The translations under genes were made by a program, and so were the position numbers. 64,000 bases of DNA from Phlegmacium glaucopus (taxonomy: Eukaryota; Basidiomycota; Agaricomycetes; Agaricales; Cortinariaceae), in contig MU130073.1 in NCBI GenBank assembly GCA_015039465.1, positions 219,787 to 283,786 of the forward strand. The letters are read 5' to 3'. Positions within the stretch are counted from its first letter, which is position 1. Each line of letters begins with the position of its first letter. Below are positions 12,473 through 23,380 of the stretch, piece by piece. Under the pieces are notes generated by a model. That model was given only the letters and a program-made list of their open reading frames with translations. It searched no databases and was not told the origin of the DNA.

Positions 12473-12804
12473 TTAGTGTGAATTCTCCCAAATGTATTTT
12501 CTCATTACCATTGGCCACGGGTTTTCGGTAACAATATAGCCGGCACAGGTGGCATTTGTGGCATTTGTGCCTTTGAAATATAATGCCAGGCTGCAGTCTG
12601 TTCAGGTTGTCTCTGAATTACGAGATTTTCTTTTTTATGAGCCTCCACACTAAGCCCCGCGGCTGCCAAGACATGTAAGGTTTACGCCGAACCTGTCAAA
12701 GATGATTAGCCTGTGATATACCGTGACCATAAATACAGTTGAGCGCACACCGTAAACGACTGTTCTCCTTTTGATTCTTTCCCGCCAGTATTACTAGAGC
12801 TATT

Positions 12805-13806
12805 ATGGTACTATCTCTATCCAGCCCACTGTCCATTTATGCCATCCCTGCAATGTGGGTCGTCAGCTATTATCCGGGTTTTAAGAAGGTATGTAAGGAC
12901 TTTAAAATCGCCTCTCGGTCGTTAACGTACCCCCCCTTGGCTTTATCGTAAAGGGGTTTACTATGAGAAAAGCTGGTTCATTCAACAAGTGCGTGTCTCG
13001 GTAGTACCGATATATCCTGACACGGCCTTATTTCGGAACTCTTAGTATCCAGCCTCGAAGCAATGTTGCCCGTCTTTCGGAGAAAAAAGATGTTCCTCCG
13101 GAGTTGGTTGACCGTTTGGCCAGGATGGAAGGCGCTCATCTGGTATGTGCGGATTTCTTGTACAGAGTATCCGAGATAGTTAGGATCTCATGATGTAATG
13201 ACCATAGAATGGCCTGGAGAACTTGCCTTTCTTCGGGTTGGCAGTCCTAGCTGGCAACTACGCTGGGATCGATAATTATACCCTGAATAAGGTTTCTGGC
13301 CTTTAGTGCGTCCTAGTGTTCTTATGAAATAGGTTCAAGTTGATTGCTCAAGGATATTCTTTAGCATTCTCACCAGGATTCTTTATAATTACATCTATAT
13401 CAACCAAACCACGCAGCGATGGGGTGGACTTCGGTTCGTTATCCACTTGTTCAGTGTCTGCCATTTCTTATCATTTCGTCTTTACAGGAGTATCGTATGG
13501 ATTATTTCATTAGGTATGTTTTTTTAAAATTCTTACTTACCGGCTAGAAAGCTTATAGCCGTAGGCTTTCCAAGCTATCTTTTCTTCAAGGCTGCGCAAT
13601 TGCTTAGTGAAAAAGGCTCATCTTTACCGTGACTGTAAATCAATACGTATGCCATTGACATGTGATCCTTGATGCCAGCCGAATCTATTTATATTTGCGC
13701 AGTTGTTAGTCTTCACACGGCATTAGTGCTTCTCTTCTTTGTCATGAATCTTTCCAATTGGTCCAACTGGTGTTTGTCTTCTCATTATTTCAAACAAATT
13801 ACATAA
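12805..13806 (+). CDS. MAPEG-family membrane protein, copy 2
   Basis: Seven exons: 12805-12888, 12954-12988, 13046-13142, 13208-13305, 13365-13433, 13488-13513, 13703-13806 (170 aa). The core repeats copy 1: LARMEGAHLNGLENLPFF, LAVLAGNYAGI, then ILTRILYNYIYIN. Three exons are exactly the length of the corresponding exons of copy 1 (35, 69 and 26 nt). Copy 2 carries an intron between AHL and NGLE that copy 1 lacks, and it lacks the AAV/LAGN intron. The last exon encodes a longer, hydrophobic tail (TALVLLFFVMNL). Probably a membrane enzyme of glutathione or eicosanoid-like chemistry; substrate not predictable from sequence. Confidence 0.85.
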
Positions 13807-13917
13807 ATCCGCTAACACACCATCTACTTAGACTCTCAGCAATACAGAACTCGAACCATCACACAAACTCCCTACCTTGCTAGGACAGGGACTAATACGT
13901 CACAAGTTGCCACAGCT

Positions 13918-15864
13918 ATGGCCCAGCAGCAGAATGCTCAGACCGATAACGCCAATCCCAAGGCAAAAGATAAGAAATCAAGCGACCCACTTTTTGGTCC
14001 TAGCATTGGACCTGTGAGCAGCGGGCCTGCTTGGACGATGGGGAGCGAGAAGAAGGTGGTCACAGATGAATTAACGCCGGAAATCGTCAACAGTTGGGTA
14101 GAGAAGAGCAAGGAAGTGAGTCTTTTTCCCCGGGTATCCTTCTGTAAACTTGAGACCATTGTTTTTCCCCTCGCTTCTATCTTTCATGAAAATGAAATAT
14201 TGCCTTTTTCATAGTGTACCTTCCTTGACCCAATTGTTTGTCAAGTGTTTTGTCTCATTTCTTTACTTTATGTCTTCTAGCCTTCGCAACCCACAACTAC
14301 TCTGCAAGCTCTTGTTAATCTTAAACGTACGCCTCTCCCCTTTGTCATCTACCCCAGATGACCCATCCTCGGCTAACATGGCCGATCAACATCACCATGG
14401 TCTCGAGTTCGAATACGATTGTGATGCGCCAAAGTGTGGGATCTACGTTCATGTCCATCTTCCAAAGGATCACCCTGATGCTGTTTCAACATCATCAATC
14501 TCTCTGCTTAGCAAGCTTCTTGTCTTTGAAACTGTTGTTGATGGTGGCTTTGCAAATCATCTCACATTAGAAGAAGGTGCTATGCTCGAATTAGGTCGAT
14601 TTGAGAATGCACATGTTCAACCTCTTGTAAATGATAACGCCGCACTCCCGTCCATTCCCGAACCATCCACTCTTGGCGACTTTGCCTCCCCAACGCTTGC
14701 CGGGGATGCAAGCTCGCCCACAGCATCGCGTAACAATGGTCGTCGTCGCTTCACCCATTTCCACTTCCGCAAGCGATCGCAGAATCGCAGTATCTCTGGG
14801 CCTGCTTTGGCAGTCGTGGATGCTGAGCCTGTCGTGGCCCAGGAAGGCAAAGCCAAAGAGGGAAACGATGATGCCGAGCAAGGTGTAAGAGTGACGATTC
14901 GACTTGCTGCTCTTGATGAGCAGGGAACGGAACTTGCTTCACCTAACGAACAAATTACATACTTGCATATCGTTCGACTTGGCCATTCAAGCACCGACGT
15001 ACCGAAGGAAGGTGGAGAACCCGCTGAGGATGCTCGACCTTGGGTTGTCAAAGTTGTCAAACGCGAGGCTACAGTCAGTTTTTATATTTTATATTTTTAT
15101 TGTAATTATAATTTACAAAACCTAGATCGGACCACATACATTCCATCTCCACGAGATTTACGGTTTGACATCTTCATCCACCAATAACACTGTTCCTCTA
15201 CCTACCGCGCACACCTATCCTCCAGAAGAAGGACAACAGGCAACACCAGTCTTCAGCGTAGCAGACAACGAAGACCCTCAGTCAGAATGTCTCCTATGCC
15301 TGTCTTCTCCGCGGGAGGTTGTGCTCCTTCCATGCCGCCACCTTGTCGCATGCAAGGAATGTGCTTTGAATATGGTGGAGTTTGGAGCCGGGGGAACTAT
15401 TAGCCAGGTTGTGGAGGTTGGAGCCGGTCTTAACGAAGGTGGTAGCGCTGCCAGCCCGAGTACCGCGACGCCTGCACCTCTCACACCTACAACCAATCCA
15501 CGCAGGAAGAGAAAGGCTAAAGGTTGGTTCTGCCCTGTGTGCCGACAGCGTAAGTACATTTCCCTTCTGAATCAAATGGAGCTGATACCTTATGATTTTG
15601 CTAGCCTACACCTCTATGTTACGAATCACGACTGCTCCGCCGCCTCAGTCGGAAAACAAGGATAATGATGGATCAGGGACAGAGGATGAAGGCTCCCCTA
15701 CTCCTCCTACTACTGATAATGGTCCAACGAATGAAGGTCGTAGTGGGTTATTGGGATCTGCGCTGCGACCCGGTTTCTTAAGAGGCCTGACCCTATCGAG
15801 GAGTACACCAGTTGCGAATCCAGATGTGGAGAGTCAGGCTGGGCTCGGACGGGTCGGAGCCTGA
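13918..15864 (+). CDS. RING-finger E3 ubiquitin ligase, MGRN1/RNF157-like
   Basis: Exons as read: 13918-14115, 14281-14326, 14358-15073, 15126-15549, 15605-15864 (547 aa). An N-terminal GPVSSGPAWTMGSEKK segment and TTLQALVNLK precede a beta-rich region with LEFEYDCDAPKCGIYVHVHL and IGPHTFHLHEIYGL. This is the substrate-binding-type domain placed before the RING in MGRN1/RNF157 proteins. The RING begins near residue 374: C-x2-C (ECLLC), then CRHLVACKEC, and closes with FCPVC. About 50 Gly/Pro/Thr-rich residues are inserted between the third and fourth cysteine pairs. The join 14326/14358 implies a 31-nt intron, otherwise a frameshift must be assumed (see findings). The C-terminus is disordered. 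Targets unknown. Confidence 0.8.
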
Positions 15865-16539
15865 CCTTCTGAGCATCAAAAGTCCGATGAGATGGCGACG
15901 GGGACGGATTTTCAGTTGTTATATGCTGCCTTTTTTATATTTTTTGAAACCTTGCGTAATTGGGTAAGTAAACTTGTACTTTGTTCTTTGTTCTTGAACC
16001 ATGCTTGCCGCGTTTTTGATTCTTTTATTTTATTTATTTTATAGAGGCCTATTTTGACAAATTTGAAGTCAAAAAAGGCTTCATGAACTTGTTGACTCAA
16101 CTTGTAATATTGCCATGTGCATCTATCATGAAAAAATGTGGTTCTCCCCTAATCCTTGACAGCGTCCTGGGAAGCATTACCTTCTAACAATAATGAATGC
16201 CGATCGGCCGAGACGCCGATGCCGATGCCGTAGTGCCGTTGGCATTCATCCTTTCAACCCTTTGGAATCTGGATTGGCCATATTTTCGCAAAAACTTGAA
16301 TTTGAGTTGCAAGCAAGAGGATATCGTAAATGCAGTTAACTCTGAAGCGAGGAAATCGGGATCATAAATAAAGCCAAGATAAGACAGAGATCCACTCTAG
16401 CCCGAAAAACACCACATCGACCCACCCAAAGACCCTGAAGTGTTTGAGACAAACCGTATATAATAAGTAGCAGACATTGTTTATTTGGTCAAACTAAACT
16501 AACCTCCTCCACCCCAGTATCGAACCATTTTGAAACAAG
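15865..16539. other. Intergenic stretch with a GC-rich imperfect palindrome
   Basis: No coding signal. At 16193-16249 a short inverted repeat (ATGAATGCC ... GGCATTCAT) encloses a GCCGAT-rich centre; it could be a mobile-element remnant or a hairpin. The last ~150 bases precede the FPP synthase ATG and probably hold its promoter and 5' UTR. Confidence 0.4.
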
Positions 16540-17859
16540 ATGGCCACAGCAGACAAAGCCTCACGACGCGCAAAGTTTGAAGGCGTTTTTGCGAAGATCA
16601 GAGATGAATTGATTAAACATTTTGCTGGAGAGGGTATGCCTCAAGAGGCAGTGGAATGGTACCGCAACGTACGCGTCCCTGTCCATCATTATTGTCATTG
16701 ATGTTGATTTCCCTGTCCTTTTTTATTTTATTATTTTAAATAGAGTCTCGAGTACAATGTTCCTGGCGGTAAACTCAATCGCGGCATGTCTGTCGTTGAT
16801 ACCGTTGAGATTCTTAAAGGCCGCGATCTTACCGATGACGAGTACTTCAAGGCTGGTGTGTTGGGCTGGTGTGTTGAGCTTGTAAGTCGTTCAATTTCTA
16901 CTATAGTCAAAAGAAAATATCTTATCTGGGATTGTCCAGTTGCAAGGTTACTTTCTAGTCTCTGATGACATAATGGACGCGTCCATTACCCGTCGTGGTC
17001 AACCCTGCTGGTATCGCGTCCCCCATGTGGGCATGATCGCAATTAATGACTCTTTCATGCTCGAAGCGGCCATCTACCATCTCCTAAAGACACACTTCCG
17101 CAAAGAGGTCTACTACGCAGATCTCTTGGATTTATACCATGAAACGACATATCAAACCGAGATGGGCCAGTTAGTCGATCTTATCACCGCACCAGAGGAT
17201 AAAGTCGATTTAAACAAGTTCTCCTTGGAAAAGTAGGCCTTTTTTTTTTTTGTTTTTTTGCTTGCTCTATTTTTTTTCTGCCGTTCCGAGAGTTGTCTAA
17301 TCGATGGGTATGTTTTTTTATTAGACATCGCTTTATCGTCCTCTACAAAACCGCTTATTACTCCTTCTATCTTCCTGTCGCATGCGCCATGCTTATGTGC
17401 CGCATCCCGGAAACCTACACAATACCTTCTTCCTCTTCTACATCTACGACCGTCCACCCATATGCGATTGCATCTTCTATCCTCCTTCCACTTGGAGAAT
17501 ACTTCCAAATCCAAGATGATTACCTCGATTATTCTGGTACTCCCGAACAAATCGGTAAAATCGGAACTGATATCGTGGACAACAAATGTTCATGGGTTAT
17601 CAACATCGCGCTTTCTCTCGCAAGTCCCGCTCAGCGAGCTATATTGGACGAAAATTATGGAAGAAAAGATGCAGAGAAGGAGCAAAAGGTAAAAGCGGTA
17701 TTTGCGGAAATTGGAGTAGGAAAAGTATATGAGGAGTATGAGGAACGGGTTGTAAATGAGTTGAAGCAAAAGATTGGAGAAATTGTGGAGGTTGATGGGG
17801 GTTTGAAGAGGGAGGTGTTTGAGAGTTTCTTGGCAAAGATTTACAAGAGGAGCAAGTAG
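16540..17859 (+). CDS. ERG20: Farnesyl diphosphate synthase
   Basis: Four exons: 16540-16668, 16744-16881, 16940-17232, 17325-17859 (364 aa). Both aspartate-rich motifs of trans-prenyltransferases are present: [17 protein letters not shown] (first DDxxD, about residue 98) and [12 protein letters not shown] (second, about 251). Other hallmarks are [11 protein letters not shown] (IPP-binding Lys/Arg region) and [13 protein letters not shown], typical of FPP synthase rather than GGPP synthase. The C-terminus ends KIYKRSK. The enzyme condenses DMAPP/GPP with IPP to farnesyl diphosphate for sterols, heme A, dolichol, ubiquinone and protein prenylation in the cytosol. Exon 3 ends at the AA of a Lys codon before a short T-rich intron. 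No cluster of terpene genes surrounds it, so a housekeeping role is likely. Confidence 0.93.
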
Positions 17860-19141
17860 TAGGCCTTCATAGGAAGGTGGAAAATGAAGGATCAACTGTA
17901 CTTCACGATTGCTCTACTACGAATGTAACCATAGCTGTGATATTACTAGATTAAATCTCGATACGTAGCCATTTTGAATAGATTTTTTCTCGGTGTTCAA
18001 ATAGTTAGTCAACTTGATGTTGTTACAATGGCGCAAAGAGCCTTGAAGTATCCTTTGCGTCTGTATCTGCTGTCCGATAATCAACTTGTCACTTCGCGCC
18101 ACATTCGAGCCAATCGCTGGCATTTGACAGCGTGCTTTTACAACAACAAAAAAAAAAAACAAAAAAAAAGATCATCATACTTTCTGCCAAAACTAGTGAA
18201 AATGTGGCGCTTACTAAGGTAAGGATCGTATGCTAGCAATACACTCAACTCAACATGAATGGAAGTAACTGCTATGACAGATATGCACTAAATAATCAAC
18301 CCGTCTTACTAGTAGTATACTTACTTCGCGTCCAGACTCAGACTGGCGCCTAGAATGATACCTATGCTAGATGGCATCAACTGAGGTCCTACTCCTATGT
18401 ACATGACTAGGAAGATACGGTTATCCTTGGTAAGAGCATCTGGCGATTTTATATTCAACCGTTTGTTGTGGCAGAGACGGGAACCATCGGGAGATTTATT
18501 ATTCGTTGACCTCGGACGATGAGACGCTCACTCATGTAATAGCCCGAAGTACCCATTTTCGAGAAGAGGGAATTGGGAACAGCTTTTGAGCAGGATTGTT
18601 GATCCGAATGGGAAAAAAAAAAACATCAAACGAATGCTTTTGGAAATGCATCATTTTGAAGATATCTGTGATATATGATGTTTCCTTGTCGGAAAAGTTA
18701 GGGTGGCATGATGTATCACTCTTTTAGACGTACTCGATGAAGTGTTAGTCGTGTAAGGTAGGCCGTATATGCCGCAACGCACCGTTACACCAAAAGGTCG
18801 AATATCTGAAAGATTATTCTTTCAGCTACCGGCACATATATATGGTGGTGTGTACAGCTGTATGGCAACCAGCCTTACAAGTCGTTGTACGTCTCCGGTG
18901 AACTCGCTTGAGCATCGGAGGATAAACGGATATGATACATCCTAGGACACACTTTTAATAACTTCTGTACATCAAGAACAGGAGTAAAATGAAAATGGAG
19001 GAACGACCGGAGCATTGGGCAATGCCGCAATGGAAACTGACAAACTGCGCGACTGTCAGTCGTGACCAAAATTTTGTCATCTCACGTGACTATATATAAC
19101 TGTGGCTTCATTGCTTATCAACTCCTCCTAGCTAGTCCCAC
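17860..19141. other. 1.3-kb intergenic stretch, nothing recognised
   Basis: AT-rich, with poly-A runs near 18153-18169 and 18614. The frames are short and without motifs. Confidence 0.4.
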
Positions 19142-21053
19142 ATGTCAGATGCAAGGCGCGGTCTACCACTTCTCAGCGAACCACCGCCCACACTCTCCCC
19201 AGATTCAGACATCGCTTGTCGAAGGTGCAACAAAGAGTTCCATCTTATCTTCGTACGATCTCGGAAGTGTAACCATTGTGGTACGTCGCTCTCGGGACAT
19301 CTGTGTTGTCTTCTAGATGATGAGGCGGTTATAATTGCAGGATATCTATACTGTTATAGTTGCTCCGACTTCCAGGCGCTTATGCCACGCTCAGGATCTG
19401 ACACAGGTTACGATCCAATGCATGTCTGTGGCTTTTGTATCGAGTTTCTAAACAGTACGTCTTCAGCTCGCTTGAGAACTTTCCTAATTGCAACAGATTG
19501 TTAAACACTCGCTAACTACTGTGTTTGTGAGGTCAGTTACAGCCGCAGGGCGAAATACTCTCAAATCATTGCCTTTGGCTAAACTCAAGAAATATGTTAC
19601 TTCTTATGATATCAAAATCAATAGAGCAGTCGAAAAAGATGATATCATTGATGGTATCCTAGCTGCGAGGGTCAGTTACTTTGTTTGACTTGATTAGGCG
19701 ATTTTTAATTCAACCGCTAGAGGCCCAATGGATGCCTGCCTCCTGCCAACGAGGTGAATATCATCGATGGCGCATATATTGTCAGATCGGATTTAACCAT
19801 TTTAATAGAATTTTTATAGGAAACACTCCGTTCCTAGTAAAGGAGCTTCAGGACGTTCCCGAGGGTTATTCTCAAGATCGGGACAAGGCTCGAGTTCAGC
19901 CCCGCCTCGGCCTCCTCCACGGCCAGCAACGCGCCCAACATACGAATTTCCTCGTCCAGATCTAGAGCCAGATCACCAACCTCCCCCTCGGCCACACACT
20001 TTCCGGCCACCGCCTGGTCCTCCCCCGTCCCAACCTCCGAGACCCCAACAACAACAACACAACTCACCACCTCGGCCTCCACCATCTCGTCCTAACGTCC
20101 ATACTCCTCCACATCATCAGCATCAGCATCAGCATCCACCTCCGCCCCCTGGCCGTCCTCATGCAAATGGCGGTTCAGGAGGGTACCAGCCTAATTATGG
20201 AGGTCACGTCCCTCCTACCCCGTCATATATGACACGTCCTCAGCCGCCTCCTCAACAGTCACCGCCGCAGTCAAACTATCATTCTCATTCTTCGCCTCCT
20301 CGCGCAGCTCCGTATAACTCCGCGCCGCCACCACCGACTCCCCGTCCACGAGCCGCCTCAGTTGCGCCACCTCCTAATCTTGATCAATTACTAGAAATGA
20401 CTGCAGATGCCATCGGATCCTTGAGTATCAGTGCATTAAAGTCGATCTTGTTCACAAACCATGTCACTACCACGCAGATTTTGGAGAAAGGTGATTTGGT
20501 GAAGAAGGTTTTAGTGTTGATTGCGGATGAGAAGGCTGAACGGGTTAGGCAGCGACAGATGGAAGAGAGGGAGGAGATGGAACGGCTGCAAAGGGCAATG
20601 GAAGGCATGGATGGACCGGCTCATCCTGAACGAGATATGGAGGAAGCCGGAGAAAGAGATCGGGAAGCTAATGATCCTGGACCGCGTTCCGACATCCATC
20701 ATAATGATAGTGAAAAGCGGGAAAATGAAGGTGGCCATGAAACTAACCATTCGCGCGATTCTTCAACATCTGCTCCCCAACCTAAGCCCACCGCATCACC
20801 TTTCGAAAGGCCAGGCATGTGCGTGATATGTCAAGACGAGGACGCAAATATCGCCATCATCGATTGCGGGTATGCTTCTTTTCCCCCTTATTCTACGTCA
20901 AGGTCTCTCATTTCACTCATTCATTTGTGTTATAGTCATATGGCGATGTGTAGAGCATGTTCGGAGTTGGTCATGGCGAGCTCGAAAGAATGCCCTCTAT
21001 GCCGCACACGAATTGTCACTGAGGCTCGATTACTTCGGATTTTTAGGACGTAG
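19142..21053 (+). CDS. FYVE-like/SAP-like/RING protein of the RNF34-RFFL (CARP) type
   Basis: Six exons: 19142-19280, 19341-19454, 19537-19670, 19721-19753, 19809-20869, 20936-21053 (532 aa). The N-terminus has a FYVE-related zinc site: CRRCNKEF, RKCNHCG, LYCYSCSD and VCGFC. A short helical segment LKSLPLAKLKKYVTSYDI follows, as in the SAP-like region of RNF34/CARP. A long Pro/His/Gln-rich linker (about residues 150-320) comes next, then a second helical repeat near LLEMTADAIGSLSISALKSI and a charged coiled coil. The C-terminal RING is MCVICQDEDANIAIIDCG, HMAMCRAC, CPLCR. Such proteins are E3 ubiquitin ligases on endosomal or apoptotic factors in animals; fungal targets are unknown. The last intron interrupts the RING after Cys-Gly and is 66 nt, so retention would keep the frame. 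Confidence 0.85.
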
Positions 21054-21548
21054 AACGTCTGTGGTGGGTGGTATGAACGATTGAACAACAACCTTTGGGC
21101 AGCCTTGGCCAAGGGACACCCTGTTGATACAAGGTAATTGTTTCCTTGGGCAGTGATACAACTTGAAGTTTGCAAAGATTGGGTGTGTATATGATTGGGT
21201 GTGTATATAATTACATTTGTAGATCAGACGGCTCGAACTTGACATTGAGTGTCTATTTGAGCGACTCTGAGTATATGTATTCCTGGAGGCTATCGAAACA
21301 GAACGTCGTCAAACCTATTGCAAGGATTTCGAATAATTATAGACTCCGTGTATTAATTTAATGATTTATATGATGAATCGATGAAAGAGACAGTAATCCT
21401 GGTACTGACTGCGACACAAAATTGGCAAGTAAAACGAGTACGGGCCAATAAATTTAGATACTATACTGAACACAATGGGATACTTTACCTCATCTTCCTT
21501 CCAATCCAAGACGCCAGTACCCCGAGTGCTCTTACCCCCTAATTCACC
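21054..21548. other. Convergent 3' region of the RING and monooxygenase genes
   Basis: The two flanking genes converge here. A direct repeat of GATTGGGTGTGTATAT lies at about 21178-21208. No gene was seen. Confidence 0.4.
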
Positions 21549-23297
21549 TTATTTGCCACCCTCCATTTCAAATCCTCTCTTAATAACCCTCTCTATCAAT
21601 TCCACCCACTCCTTCTCTGGGTCTCCACCCTCGCCTACGCCGCGTACCCATTCCTCAGCTTTGCCACTACGTTCTAGAGCTTGCCACGTTCTTCGAAGGA
21701 TCACTTTGTGGGTATAGGTGTCGCGTTCCCATTGTTTGCAGAGAAATCTAGAGATGGGGTTGGAGGAGGAGCGTGAGGTAGAGTGTAAGTTGGTAGATGG
21801 GTTTGAATCCAGGTTTGAAGAGGTAGTTGAGACGGAGGAAGATGAGGCAGACCATAAAGCCGACGGAAGAGAAGGTGAAGAAGCGGAAGCAGCAGTAGAT
21901 GATGAAGACGATGAAGAAGTCGAAGACAGTCGATTAATAAATTCCACCAATGAATCACGATATTCGAATTGTTCCATCGCTTTGAACCGATACCACTCCT
22001 TTGCAATCTTCTCTTCTAACGAAAACGGCGCCTCCGAGGTTACATCATTTAATGAATTCAAATCGCCGTCGGCAATTTGTATCTTCAATTTCTCATATCT
22101 AGTCAATATGTCCAAAGATTCTTGAGTCCAATCCATGTTTGAATTTTCCGGGTCCTGGTCGAGCTTCTCGAATAAAGCGAGTGCAGCTCGAGCTTGGATT
22201 TGGGTTAGAGGTAAAGGGGCTACACCCATGAGTAAACCTGGGAATGCAATATTTGGCTTATGGGGACTACCAGATAATGGGAATAGGTGTCGTGCAAGTG
22301 GGAAGATCCCGTAGGAGGTGTTGTATAAAATAGACATATCGGGTAGAGGGGGTATGGAAGGTGGGATGGAGGGGCGAAGATAATCATCGGAGAAGAACGG
22401 AAAGGATGTTGTAAATCCAGTTGCGAGAATGCAGTAAGAGATGGAGGATTCAATTGAAGAATCGCAGAATTGCACTGTTGAGGAATCGGGGGTAAAGAAT
22501 TGGGAAGTTCGTGGGCGATGTATTAGTTTGGGATTTTCATGGGCGATGGTGGGAGGGGTGGAAGTAGAATGGATTACTTGACCGATGAAGGGCGATGAGA
22601 GAAGGTCGGCCACGATATCTTGACCGCTTGGTCCTCCACCAATGACCAACACTTTGGCTGAATTTGGCAGCGGAAGTAGGGAAGGATTGCGATAAGTGAC
22701 TGAATGAGATACTTTCCCAGATGCAACCCAAGTAGATAGACCTGGATTTGAAGGATATCGCGGCACTGAGTAATGGCCGTTACATACAAATAGCCAGTCG
22801 AATTTAAAGTGGTTTATCTGTTGTTCAGAATCTACAGACCGAGTTGAGATATTCCACGCTTTGTCGGACGGTGAAACTCCGTTCAAGCCGTATTCCGCGC
22901 TAATTACACTAGTGTTGAAGTGAATATGGGGCCGTAGATCAAAGTGATCAGTATATGATTCAAGGTATTTTAGAACTGTGGCTGCAGGGGGGAACAGTGG
23001 CGTCGACGGTGGAAAAAGAAAATCGGTGAACCCCATGAGGATATGAGGCAAGTTGGTCGTCAGTGAGTCGTATATAGCTGATGGACGCAGCCTGTGGTAA
23101 CCATTTCAGCACTCAGCTTGAGCGTAAGTTGTAGAGATGCTGCACCATACACCACCCACACTGGGCTTTTGCTCAAAAAGTGTGGGTTTCCATAGTCCAG
23201 CTGTGTACTGTGGTGATTCCAAGATAGCTTGAAGCGCTGCCAGACCAGTTGGACCAGCGCCTATGATACAAATCTGTTTGAATTGTGGGGTATCCAT
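21549..23297 (-). CDS. Flavin-dependent monooxygenase (FMO-like)
   Basis: Two exons on the minus strand: 23297-23146 and 23091-21549 (564 aa). The first FAD-binding Rossmann motif CIIGAGPTGLAAL is at residues ~9-21, with GGVW closing exon 1. The NADPH-binding motif VLVIGGGPSGQDIVADL follows in exon 2, and the ATG-containing motif CILATGFTTSFPFF later. This order (GxGxxG, GxGxxG, ATGF) is typical of FMO-type class B monooxygenases, which oxygenate soft nucleophiles with NADPH and O2. The intron donor GTGCAG was chosen because it restores VGGVWLRPSAIYDSL. A Ser-rich low-complexity insert (about residues 430-470) and a longer C-terminus are unusual. The substrate is unknown. Its start codon lies 83 bp from that of the divergent chromodomain gene. 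Confidence 0.88.
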
Positions 23298-23380
23298 GCG
23301 TAGTCGTTGTTTGTAGATGTGTACGCGTTATTATTTCTTCAGCTTTTGAAAGACTCTGTCTATATCATAGTATATGGCAG

